Shown here: one piece after another, positions 46,003 through 55,797 of the stretch
Position numbering within the stretch: the stretch's first letter is position 1
Layout: the number at the start of each line of letters is the position of its first letter
Position numbers and translations under genes: made by a program
Notes under the pieces: generated by a model
Told to the model about the DNA's origin: nothing
What the model saw: the letters and a program-made list of their open reading frames with translations, nothing else
Databases searched by the model: none
NCBI GenBank assembly: GCA_963664845.1
Contig: OY761615.1
Location: 2,914,001 to 2,978,000 of the forward strand
DNA length: 64,000 bases
From: CAIYTF01 sp963664845
Lineage (GTDB): Bacteria; Bacteroidota; Ignavibacteria; Ignavibacteriales; Ignavibacteriaceae
Direction of reading: 5' to 3'

Positions 46003-46149
46003 ACCAAGCATAAACTACAGAATGCAGGGAAAGGAAATTAACGAATAGCGCCGCCGAGAACATTAGCGTGCAGGGAATGTGGAAGTCACGGAAGAGGAGT
46101 AATTGTTGCGCAGGAAACGTTTTATCACAAGACAACAGTATTATAGGTA

Positions 46150-46171
46150 GGGGTTCAAAATCTTGAACCCC
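46150..46171. repeat. hairpin between convergent genes
   Basis: GGGGTTCAA-AATC-TTGAACCCC, a perfect 9-bp stem with a four-base loop. No T run follows on either strand, so it may stop transcription weakly or be a REP-type repeat. Confidence 0.5.
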
Positions 46172-46206
46172 GCAAATCAAATCTGATTTCTGCAAAACAT
46201 CATTAC

Positions 46207-47685
46207 TTAGTACATCAGCATATGGCATCCCCAGGGGGGAAGCTCTATAAACAATCCAAGATGTTGTGCTTCTTCGGACGAACGATAGTATTGTTCCCCG
46301 CTCCATTGGTCATTCAGTGTGAAATTTTCATCGTAGCCGCGTAAGTCAAGTTTGATGCGGCATTGCGATTGCGATGGCGCATAATTCACAACAACCAGAA
46401 TGCGTTCGTGCCGCAGCGTCCATTGCCATGCCAGAATACTCCTGTAGCTTTTATTGGCTTCCCACGAGGGAGAAATTTCTGCTATTTCCCAGTCACCTTC
46501 GTGAAAGATATCATTTCGCAAGATGGTGAGGAGCTTATTGTATGCATCCTGAATAGGCTTGATGGGTTTTTCTTCCGGCTCGCGTCCCAGTTGCACGGGA
46601 AGTTTAATTTTTTTGCCGTCAAATTGCCCGTCGTGATAGAAACGCATGCCCGGAACGGTTGCCGCCACAACAGCGGCAGCTATTGACCGCTCCCGTCCAA
46701 GAGCCGCTATGGCACGTTCTTCATCGTGGTTTTCCAAAAAGCGAACGGATTTTTTTTGATAGGGGTATTCGGCAAACATATGGCTGCGAATGCTTTCCGG
46801 AGGGGCGTTCTTCAGGCGGTCAAGCAGTTTCTTATCATAGGTGAAATCGAACCCCAACTGCTGCAATTCCCATTCAAGATTCCAGTAAGCTTCGGCAATA
46901 AAAAGAAAATCAGGATGAGTGGTGTTAACCCCGTTGATGGCGCGGTGCCAGAATTCACGGGTTGGTTTTTCATATCCGCTTTCGTGCAGCACCCCGCCCC
47001 AGGTGTTTTGGAAAACATTGTTCAATATGAGCATTGCCATGTCGCACCGTACGCCATCGCACAGCTCGGCAATATCCTGCAGACGGTCAATCATGAACCG
47101 GCGTGCTTCTTCATTGTAATAGTTGATCTGGATCGTGTCGGTCCACGCGGGAAAAAACGGATCGCGCCCGTGCGCAAAAATTATATCGGGGACCGATTTA
47201 TGTTTGAAATACGTATGCGTGTCACTGGTATACAGATCGTTGTTGCATTGCAGAAACACTTCCGGATGATCATGGATGTACACCGAATCGGCGCTGAGGT
47301 GGTTAGGAACAAAATCCAAAATAAGCTTCATGCCTAGTTTGTGCATCTGTGAACGCACTTCCTGAAGTTCTTCACGTGTTGCAATGGAAGGGTTAATACA
47401 ATATTCATCAATTGCATAGGGTGAGCCAATAACATCGTCGTTAGTCCAGTCTTTCAACGCTTTGTCATAGGAATCGCGAAGCCCTTCTTCAAAGCAGCAT
47501 TGCCGGATGAGTGAAGTGCTGGTTTTCCAGATGCCCATTAACCACACAAGCTCAATTCCGCGTGTCGCGAGTGATTCCCAATAAGACAAAGGCACATCGG
47601 CTAAGCGGGCGCGCTTTGCCGATGTGCCAAATCTGTTGAGAAAAACCCGGGTATTTATTTCAAATAATACCGGATGCCTTTTCAT
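46207..47685 (-). CDS. GH13 alpha-amylase-family glycoside hydrolase
   Basis: A 492-residue enzyme acting on alpha-glucosidic bonds. GH13 conserved regions are visible: LILDFVPNHLS (region I), DGVRCDMAM with the nucleophile aspartate (region II), FIAEAYW with the acid/base glutamate (region III), and FLENHDEERA with the third catalytic Asp (region IV). No signal peptide, so intracellular glycogen, maltodextrin or trehalose metabolism is inferred. It starts one base after the pgi stop on the same strand, linking it to hexose-phosphate metabolism. Precise specificity is not determinable. Confidence 0.9.
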   Translation of the reverse strand: MKRHPVLFEINTRVFLNRFGTSAKRARLADVPLSYWESLATRGIELVWLMGIWKTSTSLIRQCCFEEGLRDSYDKALKDWTNDDVIGSPYAIDEYCINPSIATREELQEVRSQMHKLGMKLILDFVPNHLSADSVYIHDHPEVFLQCNNDLYTSDTHTYFKHKSVPDIIFAHGRDPFFPAWTDTIQINYYNEEARRFMIDRLQDIAELCDGVRCDMAMLILNNVFQNTWGGVLHESGYEKPTREFWHRAINGVNTTHPDFLFIAEAYWNLEWELQQLGFDFTYDKKLLDRLKNAPPESIRSHMFAEYPYQKKSVRFLENHDEERAIAALGRERSIAAAVVAATVPGMRFYHDGQFDGKKIKLPVQLGREPEEKPIKPIQDAYNKLLTILRNDIFHEGDWEIAEISPSWEANKSYRSILAWQWTLRHERILVVVNYAPSQSQCRIKLDLRGYDENFTLNDQWSGEQYYRSSEEAQHLGLFIELPPWGCHMLMY

Positions 47686-47686
47686 T

Positions 47687-49372
47687 TTAGTTTGTCAGCA
47701 ATCTTGCTAATTCTGCCAATCCTTCCGCGGTATCCCCGGTGAAACGCAAACGCAGCAAGCGGCGGTTCTCTGCTTTGAGCGCATTTGCATCTCCCTGCGC
47801 CTGTGAGGTGATCAGGGTTCCAAACGAGTAGCCTTGATCCGGCACGATAAGATCCTGGTTGATCGTATCGATTATCTGTATGAACAAGCCGTTGTTCTTG
47901 CCGCCCTTATGAAGCTGACCGGTTGAGTGCAGAAAGCGCGGGCCATAGCCTGCTGTTACTGCAAGATGGTATCTTTCAAGAAGTATCTCTCTCAGGCGGT
48001 GCATCTCGTCGGCAATTGTGTTGCCATAGGGAGTGAATGCAAGCAGTGCGATATAGTCCCCGGGTTGGCCGGTATTCAGGAATGCTTTTAAGGTGTCCCG
48101 CACGTCAAGTTCAAAAGTCTCGCTTATCACTTCAATGCCGCTGCCTTTGGCAAAAACGGTTTCCTCGGGAAGTTTTCCTGTATCTTTGTAAGCTTTCAGG
48201 CTGGCTGTAGCGTGACTTTTTGCGCTTTGTACGTTGGGCTGATCGAAGGGATTGATGTGCGGAGCGATGCATGCTGCCGCGGTTGCAAACTCCCAACGGT
48301 AAAACTCCTGAGCCAAGGCATAAATGCTTGCAAGCGTTATTACTATAACCGGTTTGCCTGCGATGCGCAACAGGCGTTCCAGATCCGCAAGCCAGCGGTC
48401 ATCACGGCCTGATACTTTAAGCAGCACAAAAACACGGTCTTCACCATAGCAATCCAAAGAAACGTGTGGCTCGCTTTCAACCGGCACTATGCCAAAACCT
48501 TCTTTTCCGGAACTTTCTGCAACCAGTTGTTCAATCCATTGCGGGAAGGAGTGAAGCGTTTCACTTGCAAAATAGGTGACTTTGTCTTTTCCTTCAATTG
48601 CCAGTTCACCCAGGAGAGCGCCTAGATATGCGCCTGGATTTTCAGTAGCGGGAATTCCCGGCTTGCATTTGCTTTGCAGTTTTGCGGCCTCGGCGTAGAA
48701 CTGAACCAGGTCAATACCTATGAGTGCCATTGGAAGTGCACCGAACTCAGTCAATGCCGAATAACGTCCGCCAACTTCAGGCGGTGTGTTGAATGTTTTG
48801 CGAAATGATTTCTCTGTTGCCAGTTTTTCCAGAGTGGTGCCGGGGTCTGTTAATGCAACAAAATGCTTTCCCGGTTCATTTGTCTTGTCTTTCAACGCGC
48901 TGTAAAAAGCATAGAAAAATGAGTTCGTTTCAGCGGTTCCGCCGGATTTGCTCGATACCAGGAACAGGCATTTGGTAAGGTCGTGAGTATCCAAAATGTT
49001 CTGTACGTTCACCGGATGTGTGCTGTCAACTATGCGCAGCGACGGATAGCCCTGTTTGCTGCCGAAGGTGTTTGAAAAAACTTCGGGTGCAAGAGAACTT
49101 CCGCCCATGCCGAGAACAAATACGTGGGTAAATTCGCTTTTTACTTCAGCAGCGAAGGCTTCAAGTTCCAGAAGCTTTTTCTTATCGGTTTCTGGCAGAT
49201 CAAGCCAGCCCAGGCGATTGTCAATTTCCTTCTGATCTTCGACACGTTCTTTCCATACTGAAGGATCTTTCTTCCATAGGCGTGCGATAACGTTGTTGTC
49301 ATCCCATTCTTTAAGACGTGTGGAAACTTTGGTGAGGGTGGAATTGGGTATAAAATAGTCTATTTGATTCAT
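47687..49372 (-). CDS. pgi: glucose-6-phosphate isomerase
   Basis: Interconverts glucose-6-phosphate and fructose-6-phosphate in glycolysis. The start at 49372 (MNQIDYFIP) has AAGAAGG just before it; the longer ORF to 49411 has no such site and overlaps a hairpin. The SIS sugar-phosphate sites are visible: LGMGGSSLAPEVF and SSKSGGTAETNSF. The N-terminal KDPSVWKE region and overall layout resemble the isomerase half of transaldolase/PGI fusion proteins, but no transaldolase domain is present. 561 residues. Followed by the GH13 gene. Confidence 0.9.
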   Translation of the reverse strand: MNQIDYFIPNSTLTKVSTRLKEWDDNNVIARLWKKDPSVWKERVEDQKEIDNRLGWLDLPETDKKKLLELEAFAAEVKSEFTHVFVLGMGGSSLAPEVFSNTFGSKQGYPSLRIVDSTHPVNVQNILDTHDLTKCLFLVSSKSGGTAETNSFFYAFYSALKDKTNEPGKHFVALTDPGTTLEKLATEKSFRKTFNTPPEVGGRYSALTEFGALPMALIGIDLVQFYAEAAKLQSKCKPGIPATENPGAYLGALLGELAIEGKDKVTYFASETLHSFPQWIEQLVAESSGKEGFGIVPVESEPHVSLDCYGEDRVFVLLKVSGRDDRWLADLERLLRIAGKPVIVITLASIYALAQEFYRWEFATAAACIAPHINPFDQPNVQSAKSHATASLKAYKDTGKLPEETVFAKGSGIEVISETFELDVRDTLKAFLNTGQPGDYIALLAFTPYGNTIADEMHRLREILLERYHLAVTAGYGPRFLHSTGQLHKGGKNNGLFIQIIDTINQDLIVPDQGYSFGTLITSQAQGDANALKAENRRLLRLRFTGDTAEGLAELARLLTN

Positions 49373-49411
49373 AGTGAGCCTTCTTATAATGCACGATAAT
49401 AATTTAGTCAA

Positions 49412-49446
49412 ACAGAGTTGATCCCGTTGACGGGTATCAACTCTGT
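49412..49446 (-). terminator. stem-loop between serA and pgi
   Basis: Read on the minus strand: ACAGAGTTGAT(A)CCCGT, four-base loop, ACGGGATCAACTCTGT, followed by TTGACTAAATTATT. A strong 16-bp stem with one bulge just downstream of serA. The T tract is weak, so termination is probable rather than certain. Confidence 0.6.
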
Positions 49447-49469
49447 GCTGTCAGTTTAGCTGCTGAAAC

Positions 49470-50660
49470 TTAAATTGCCACGTGCGAAACACTCAAAACG
49501 TTCGGATTCTCCGTGATCATTTTGAGCATTTTCGGGTTGATCGCTTCTTTAAGTTTCATGGTGCAGCAGGCGGCTATACCGCCGTCAAAAATCACATTTT
49601 CAAGTTCCTCGATGTTAATGTCGGCGTTGCGTATAACTTCAAGAATGGATGCCAATACACCGGGTTTGTCGTAGTGTTTCACCACCAGTTGGAAGTGCGC
49701 GTTGGTTTTTTTTGCGCGGTTCACCCAGTGGGCAATCACGCCGCTTTTCACATAATCACCTATGATTTTCACGGTCTCGGCTGCAACGGCATTCTGTGCC
49801 TGTTCGGTTGAAGCACCGATATGGTGGGTAACATAAATATTCGGATTGCCCTGCAGTTTGGACTTTACCTCGCCGCCTTTGCCTTCGGGTTCGCCGTTGA
49901 ACACATCCACGGCAACGCGGATATTTTTTTCTTTGATCGCTTCAAGCAATGCATCTTCATCGATGATGGGTGCGCGGGAAGTGTTGATGAGCAAAGCGCC
50001 CGGTTTCATTAAACTGAACATTTGTTTGTTGAACAATCCTTTGGTCTCCGGTGTCAGGGGCAGGTGAATGGTAACAATGTCGCTCATGGGGAGCAGTTTT
50101 TCCATATCGGGGCAGTCTTTAATCAGTATGCCGTCCATGGGGTAGATATCTTTGCCATACACGGTCATGCCGAAGGCATCCGCGCGTTTTGCAACTTCGC
50201 GCCCGATTGCACCAACGCCAACAATGCCCAACGTTTTTCCATACAATCCCTCTGCCTTGGAATACTCGCCTTTGTTCCACACGCCGTTCCTGAAGTCGCT
50301 CACGTTATCCGGAATTCTTCTGTCCAGTGAGCACATGAGTCCAATTGCCAGTTCGGCAACCGCCACGGAATTCATCCCTGGACAGTTGGCAACATAAACG
50401 CCTTTCTGGTTCGCGGCGGCAATGTTGATGTTATTCACGCCGGCACCGGCTCGGATGATAAGATTTAATTTTTTGCTTTTGGCAATGGTTTCCGCGTTAA
50501 CAACGGTTGACCGGACAACAAGAATATCCACGTCTTCGGCTGCTGCGGGAAGATCGTTTTCGCCCAGTTTCGGTTGATTGAGAACTTCCAGATCCATCGC
50601 GATAAGCTGATTGATATAGAGATCCGGAAACTTGTCCGCTATTAGAACTTTTACTTTCAT
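49470..50660 (-). CDS. serA: D-3-phosphoglycerate dehydrogenase
   Basis: First committed enzyme of serine biosynthesis, oxidising 3-phosphoglycerate with NAD. The 396-residue protein has the D-2-hydroxyacid dehydrogenase fold: GKTLGIVGVGAIGREVAKRA (NAD binding), LPLTPETKGLFN, catalytic Arg in INTSRAPIIDED, Glu in NGEPEGKGG and His in THHIGASTEQAQ. A C-terminal ~75-residue ACT domain (HYDKPGVLASILEVIRNADINIEELEN) suggests serine feedback. Length matches ACT-type SerA. Single gene with a downstream stem-loop. Confidence 0.94.
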   Translation of the reverse strand: MKVKVLIADKFPDLYINQLIAMDLEVLNQPKLGENDLPAAAEDVDILVVRSTVVNAETIAKSKKLNLIIRAGAGVNNINIAAANQKGVYVANCPGMNSVAVAELAIGLMCSLDRRIPDNVSDFRNGVWNKGEYSKAEGLYGKTLGIVGVGAIGREVAKRADAFGMTVYGKDIYPMDGILIKDCPDMEKLLPMSDIVTIHLPLTPETKGLFNKQMFSLMKPGALLINTSRAPIIDEDALLEAIKEKNIRVAVDVFNGEPEGKGGEVKSKLQGNPNIYVTHHIGASTEQAQNAVAAETVKIIGDYVKSGVIAHWVNRAKKTNAHFQLVVKHYDKPGVLASILEVIRNADINIEELENVIFDGGIAACCTMKLKEAINPKMLKMITENPNVLSVSHVAI

Positions 50661-51167
50661 ATCTTACTCCATGTACTGTTTTTGGCAGTCAGCGACCACC
50701 TTTAAAAGATTTGTGTGCATCCATATTGTTTGCTTTGCGATATGCAAACCGCAAATTTTAGACAGGTAAATTACAAAAGGATAGTATCTCTCCAAAACTA
50801 CTTATGAACAATAAGCGGATTATATAGGTGTTAAATTGGGTTATTTAAACGGTGTGTTGCGGAGCATTTGTTGCTGCGGGTCACTTAATCGCTAAAGTTG
50901 AAATAATTGTCCGTCCGGTTGCTGATGGCAGCCCAAAACTGGGAATGGGCACGCGGAATACACGTATTGAAACGGATAATCATGCATGAGAAATACGGCA
51001 ATATAAGCCGGTCCACTGTACTGGTTCTTTGGTATCCATGCAATGTGAGAGCTGATGCAAGAGGTTGAAGCACAAACGGCGGATAATAATTCCCCGTTAT
51101 TTCCCGGCCAGTTTTTATATTTCATCAGTAAAGAAAATAAATTCTTATTCCACATAAGGCTTGTCTG
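50661..51167. other. intergenic between divergent serA and permease, no gene recognised
   Basis: About 500 bases carrying both promoters. No purine-riboswitch core was recognised ahead of the permease. Two reverse frames (50885-51155) have no domain or start context. Confidence 0.4.
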
Positions 51168-52745
51168 ATGAACAAAAGAAAATACCAGTGGTTTGCTGTT
51201 GGGGATATTAACGGTTTCTTCGGTTTAATGATTGATAACCTCACCGTGCTCTCCTTTCTCGCAGGAATTCTGATCTTTGTTTTTAATTACCCCGCAGATA
51301 TCATCTATAAACGCATGTTCCCGGGAACAGCCCTCGGTGTTTTGTTCGGGGATCTGGTCTATACATGGATGGCCATCCGGCTTGCAAAGAAGAAAAACGA
51401 TCCGACAGTTACCGCCATGCCCCTCGGATTGGATACTCCCTCAACAATCGGTATCGCGCTGACGGTGCTTGGGCCGGCATTCATCTACCTGAAAAGCAAG
51501 GGTATGGCACCCTATGATGCGGCAATGATGACCTGGTATATCGGCATGGCAACGATGATAATAATCGGATTGATTAAGTTCGTTTTTTCATTCCTGGGAA
51601 ATTGGGTGAATAAAATTGTGCCGCAGGCCGGCTTGCTTGGAAGCCTCGCGGGAATTGGTCTTGCCCTTATTGGCTTCGTGCCCATTCTTGACATTTTCGG
51701 GCTTCCGGTGGTTGGGCTGATCTCGCTTGGAATTATTCTTTACAGCCTTGTTGCAAAAATACAGTTGCCAAAAAATTTCCCGGCTGTGCTTGCAGCCGTG
51801 GGGCTCGGCTCCATTGTCTATTATGTTTGTGCACCAATGGGCATTTTTGGCATTCATTATACTGCGCCTCCCGCGGCCAATCTGGTCGTCGGCATTCCTG
51901 TTCCCACGCTGGATTTTATTAAAGGATTCTCTGAAGCATTGCGCTATCTGCCTATTGCCTTCCCCTTTGCAATACTTACCATTGTCGGCGGAATAAACGT
52001 GACGGAAAGTGCACGTATAGCGGGAGATGATTACAGTACCCGTGACATTCTGTTGACTGAGGCACTATCAACTCTTATTGCCGGCGTCTTTGGCGGTGTT
52101 GCGCAAACCACACCGTATATCGGACAGCCTGCCTATAAAGCAATGGGAAGCAGATCGGGATATACCCTGTTGACGGGTCTCTTCATCGGGCTCGGCGGTG
52201 TGCTGGGTTATATTTCGTTTATTGTTGAACTGATACCGCGCCCCGTGCTGGCACCAATCCTGGTGTTTGTTGCAATTGATATTATGGCGCAGGCGTTTCA
52301 TGCCTGTCCGCCCCAACATGCGCCTGCTGTGGCGCTTTCCTATCTGCCCTCGGTTGCCCGGTTATTGCAGATAAAGCTGAACGCCAATGTTGCTTCCATC
52401 ATGACTCAGTTCATTGAACCGATCAAGACTATTCCGGAAACACTGACTATTGTTGCGCTGGGAAATGGATTTATTCTCACCGCAATGCTTTGGGGCGCAT
52501 TCATCGCGAAGCTGATAGACCGGCAGATAAAGTCCTCGGCTGTCTTTCTGCTTATACTCGCCGGACTCTCGTATTTTGGTATTATCCACTCCGCATTGCC
52601 GGAGGGAAGTATGTATTTCCCGTGGCAGCTCCCGTGGCAACTGCAGATTGTGCCGTATCAGTATTCAGCCGGTTACGTGGTGCTTGCACTGTTGTTTTTG
52701 GCGCTTGATTTTATTACGCCGAAGAAGGAGATGGCACAGGCGTAA
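51168..52745 (+). CDS. NCS2/xanthine-uracil-type permease
   Basis: Predicted proton-coupled nucleobase transporter in the inner membrane. The 525-residue protein has about twelve hydrophobic helices and a hydrophilic start (MNKRKYQWFAVGDINGFFG) common to an AzgA/NCS2-related group. The conserved transport segments are AMPLGLDTPSTIGIAL (helix 3 region) and GGINVTESARIAGDDYSTRDIL plus FGGVAQTTPYIGQPAY (helix 8-10 region). Substrate could be a purine, pyrimidine or another anion; this cannot be fixed. Convergent with the mazG-like gene. Confidence 0.8.
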   Translation: MNKRKYQWFAVGDINGFFGLMIDNLTVLSFLAGILIFVFNYPADIIYKRMFPGTALGVLFGDLVYTWMAIRLAKKKNDPTVTAMPLGLDTPSTIGIALTVLGPAFIYLKSKGMAPYDAAMMTWYIGMATMIIIGLIKFVFSFLGNWVNKIVPQAGLLGSLAGIGLALIGFVPILDIFGLPVVGLISLGIILYSLVAKIQLPKNFPAVLAAVGLGSIVYYVCAPMGIFGIHYTAPPAANLVVGIPVPTLDFIKGFSEALRYLPIAFPFAILTIVGGINVTESARIAGDDYSTRDILLTEALSTLIAGVFGGVAQTTPYIGQPAYKAMGSRSGYTLLTGLFIGLGGVLGYISFIVELIPRPVLAPILVFVAIDIMAQAFHACPPQHAPAVALSYLPSVARLLQIKLNANVASIMTQFIEPIKTIPETLTIVALGNGFILTAMLWGAFIAKLIDRQIKSSAVFLLILAGLSYFGIIHSALPEGSMYFPWQLPWQLQIVPYQYSAGYVVLALLFLALDFITPKKEMAQA

Positions 52746-52755
52746 GAGTGTTTTT

Positions 52756-52786
52756 GTGGTCCTCAGTTGCTGCTACTGGGGACCAC
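52756..52786. repeat. hairpin after the permease gene
   Basis: GTGGTCCTCAGT-tgctgct-ACTGGGGACCAC, an 11 of 12 paired stem, 11 bases after the permease stop. No T run on the downstream side. Confidence 0.5.
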
Positions 52787-52889
52787 GAAATGGCACATTG
52801 CAAGATGGAGCAGTTTTCCCGGTACCCAATGGCTGCCTTTAAAATGACATTGTGTCTTTATCTGTTTATGCTTTTTAGCCGGCTGTATG

Positions 52890-53234
52890 TTACGCTTCTT
52901 TTCTGTTGATGCTGTCCCCGGAGTTGAATCCTGCAGGATAGCGTGTTTGCAGTTTTGAAATGTTTAGTTCCATTACCTCACCTAAATCTATTTCATACTG
53001 AGTACACAAAGCTGCTGCATACCAAAGCACGTCTCCCAGTTCTTTTTTCAGGTCGGCTATATTGAGCGGGTGAAGGTGGAAAAGCGCTTTCTTTATTTGT
53101 TCTGCAACTTCGCCCGCTTCTCCTGCCAGTCCCAAGGCGTACATGGCTATTGTTTGTTCTTTTGCTGTCAGTTCGCGTTCGGGTTTAACTGCAAGTGTTC
53201 TGGCTGCTGAGTTCTGGTATGTTTTGGCGTCCAT
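52890..53234 (-). CDS. MazG-like nucleotide pyrophosphohydrolase
   Basis: Small all-helical NTP pyrophosphatase-like protein, 114 residues. The MazG metal-binding pattern is visible as GLAGEAGEVAEQIKK and DLKKELGDVLWYAAALC, giving the EExxE...ExxD acidic set. It may hydrolyse aberrant nucleotides. Length fits the single-domain MazG-like subfamily. Convergent with the permease gene. Confidence 0.85.
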   Translation of the reverse strand: MDAKTYQNSAARTLAVKPERELTAKEQTIAMYALGLAGEAGEVAEQIKKALFHLHPLNIADLKKELGDVLWYAAALCTQYEIDLGEVMELNISKLQTRYPAGFNSGDSINRKEA

Positions 53235-53450
53235 TAATAACTGTTCCTCAAATGATTATTCCAAAACTACTGATAATCCGAAGGAATGCAAAGCTGTGGA
53301 TAAATGAACTGAGGTTCCGGTGATGTTATGGCAGCGAATTTTACCGAATTATTGAAGAAGCATTTGGTAAGGGCGTGAACTGAAAACAGTACATTACATA
53401 TCGCCGGAAATGTTATTTGTTTTATTCGCTCCAACGGCAGTTCGTCGCTG

Positions 53451-54917
53451 GTGAGCAACATCTATTCGTATGATCCGCTAAACAGGTTGAATAACTCAAA
53501 TTTTGGATATTTTTATGGCTCCTGGTGCACAACCGATGCGTTTGATGCTTCCTATACGTATGACAAGGATGGGAATATTGTCACCAATACATGGAATGAC
53601 AACACAGGTGCCAATGCAGGTAACCTGACCTACCATTATCCTGCTCAAAATAACCGGCTCACTTCAACTTCCGGGCTTGGCGGCAGTGCATATACCTACG
53701 ATGAAAACGGAAATGTATGCAAGGATCCGTCAAGAAATGTTTCGCTGATCATTAATGACATGAATAACCTGCCTGTTACGATCTATACAACCACGGGTCA
53801 GGAAATACGGTATTTCTACGATGCAACCGGAAACCGGATACGTAAACAGATATTGAATACCACAACGGGCAATGTGACGAGCGATATTTATTACGTTAAC
53901 GGGAAAGACGGCAAAACCGCGGCGGTTGACTGGAGTTATTCCGGCACCAACTATACGTTCAACCTCTGGGGCAACGATATGATAGGCCAGATACGGATCA
54001 ACGGAACAGCTCTTAACCGTTTCTACTATCTGAAGGATCACCTTGGCACCGTGCGCATGACGGTGGACGCCTCTGCAAATGTGGTAAGCTACGACGATTA
54101 TTACCCGTACGGTATGGTAATGCCGACGCGTAGCCTTGAATCGGCCAGTGAAGATGCACGGTATAAGTTCACGTCAAAAGAACGTGACTCTGAGACAAAA
54201 TATGATTATTTTGACGCACGGTACTATGATGGCAGAATTGGAAGATGGCTGAGTATTGATCCGAGGGCTGATAAGTATCCGGATGCTTATAATTATTGTT
54301 TCGGGAATCCGCTGAAGCATATTGATCCAGATGGGCAAAGTGGCTGGGATATTGTTTTAGGCGTGTTTTCAGCCATTGCTCATAATGTAAATCCTTCTTA
54401 TAAAGATACGCCGGTGGAATCGCATCAGGGCAATCAGCGCGATTATGCAGCAGGGCGTATTGTCGGAGATGTCGTAACTGCAATGGCAGGAGGAGTAGCG
54501 GTAGTTGGAGGTTCAATTGCAGCTGGAGGCGGAGCTGTTGTCTCTGGTAGCGGTGTGGGTGCAATTGCCGGAGTACCTGTCGCTGCAGGAGGAGGAGTAG
54601 TAGCAGGTGCCGGAGCTGCAGTAACTGCATCGTCTATTTGCCATTTGGGCGATGATGTGAAGAGCCTCCAAAGCAATTCGAATAAACAAAACGGAGGAGG
54701 TAATAAAAGCGGCGAAACAAAAAAAGCAACTGATTCAAGAACAGCACAGGAAATAATCAGTCAAGAAAAGAAAGGGACAATAAATAAAGAATTCCCCGGG
54801 CAATGGCTAGATAAAACCGTGAAAGAAATTAATGCAGCAGAAAAAACTGGAGATGCTTCTGCAAGAAAAGCTCATAAATTGCTAACTGACAAAACATATA
54901 GGAAAGCAACAAAATGA
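53451..54917 (+). CDS. 5'-truncated RHS-repeat protein with C-terminal toxin tip
   Basis: C-terminal remnant of a polymorphic-toxin RHS protein. Homology begins before the first usable start: in-frame codons from 53379 (just after a TGA at 53376) still read as RHS repeat (AGNVICFIRSNGSSSLVSN). The GTG at 53451 is the first plausible start; the N-terminal export region and most YD repeats are missing. The core is intact: YYLKDHLGTVRMTVD, then RYYDGRIGRWLSIDPRADKY and NPLKHIDPDGQ. A glycine/alanine-rich linker (residues ~335-400) leads to a ~65-residue charged tip (AQEIISQEKKGTINKEFPGQ ...) whose family I do not recognise. It overlaps the immunity gene by 4 bases. Probably not secreted as is. 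Confidence 0.85.
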   Translation: MSNIYSYDPLNRLNNSNFGYFYGSWCTTDAFDASYTYDKDGNIVTNTWNDNTGANAGNLTYHYPAQNNRLTSTSGLGGSAYTYDENGNVCKDPSRNVSLIINDMNNLPVTIYTTTGQEIRYFYDATGNRIRKQILNTTTGNVTSDIYYVNGKDGKTAAVDWSYSGTNYTFNLWGNDMIGQIRINGTALNRFYYLKDHLGTVRMTVDASANVVSYDDYYPYGMVMPTRSLESASEDARYKFTSKERDSETKYDYFDARYYDGRIGRWLSIDPRADKYPDAYNYCFGNPLKHIDPDGQSGWDIVLGVFSAIAHNVNPSYKDTPVESHQGNQRDYAAGRIVGDVVTAMAGGVAVVGGSIAAGGGAVVSGSGVGAIAGVPVAAGGGVVAGAGAAVTASSICHLGDDVKSLQSNSNKQNGGGNKSGETKKATDSRTAQEIISQEKKGTINKEFPGQWLDKTVKEINAAEKTGDASARKAHKLLTDKTYRKATK

Positions 54918-55249
54918 ATAAAACGAACCCAACGAATTGGTTTTCTGCATCCATTCTGTGGAGGGGCAAAAAAATAAATACAAGATATGCTGATTTATGG
55001 GAGGAGACCATTTGTCTATTTCAGGCCGCAACGGAGGAAGAGGCAGAAAAAATGGCCGAAGAAAAAGGCCGATCAGCTGAAACAAGTTTTCAATCTATCG
55101 AAGGCCATACAGTCGAATGGACTTATGATGGGATATTAAGTATCTATTGCTTATCAACAGAGAATGTAGATGATGGGACTGAAATATTTAGTAGATTTTT
55201 AAGTGAGGAGCAAGTTAAAAGTTTACGAACTCCTATTGCGGATGAATAG
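54914..55249 (+). CDS. DUF4288-type immunity protein
   Basis: A 111-residue cytoplasmic protein starting with ATGA overlap on the RHS toxin stop. It has the DUF4288 pattern: NWFSASILWRGKKI at the start, WEETICLFQAATEEEAEKMAEEKG, VEWTYDGILSIYCL and DGTEIFSRFLSEEQ. DUF4288 proteins are frequent immunity partners of RHS-type toxins. Neutralisation of the tip encoded directly upstream is inferred from position. Confidence 0.8.
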   Translation: MNKTNPTNWFSASILWRGKKINTRYADLWEETICLFQAATEEEAEKMAEEKGRSAETSFQSIEGHTVEWTYDGILSIYCLSTENVDDGTEIFSRFLSEEQVKSLRTPIADE

Positions 55250-55284
55250 TATTTATATTTTGTATTAGCTATCGTCAATAATAG

Positions 55285-55797
55285 TACCCTATTTATAAAG
55301 ATACTCCGGTTTCGCAATATTCAGGAAATCAGCAACAATATGCTAAAGATCGTGTTATAGGTGATATAGTAACTGCATTTGTAAGAAGTGCTGCAGTAAC
55401 TGGAGGTTCAATTGCAGTGGGCGGAGGAACTGTTATCTCCGCTACGGGTGTGGGTGTAGTTGCCGGGGTGCCTGTCACCGCAGGAGGGGTCTTGGTAGCT
55501 GGTGCTGGAGAGGCAGTAACTGCGTCGGCACTTAATAATTTAGGTGACGATATAACCCCATTGAGAAATCAATCATCGGGAACGAGCATTGAGGAGAAAC
55601 GTCGATCCTCACCAGGAGGCGATGGAGCTAAATCTAAACATATTATTGAAAAATAAGTTGGTGAAACTATTTCAATGACTCATAAAGTTGAAAAGGGTGG
55701 CAAGATTGTTCATCAGCACTAAAAGCATATAGGGAAATATGGATCAGAACGAAAATTCCCAGAAAAATGGATAGAAAACAAAACCATAAGCAAGTAA
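55285..55797 (+). pseudogene. orphan RHS toxin tip, decayed by in-frame stops
   Basis: Begins immediately after TAA-TAG at 55279-55284 and has no start codon in its first ~130 bases. Residues PIYKDTPVSQYSGNQQQYA onward copy the linker of the upstream RHS protein (about 57 of 96 positions identical by hand count). The reading frame then continues into a different tip (GAKSKHIIEK, then VEKGGKIVHQ and KHIGKYGSERKFPEKWIEN), interrupted by in-frame TAA at 55654 and about 55720. Its final TAA (55795-55797) overlaps the next gene's ATG. It is a displaced older tip that has lost function. Confidence 0.8.

Noticed and set aside
50661..51167. Possible purine riboswitch ahead of the permease
   Set aside because: The conserved purine-aptamer core could not be found; only AT-rich DNA with short imperfect hairpins.
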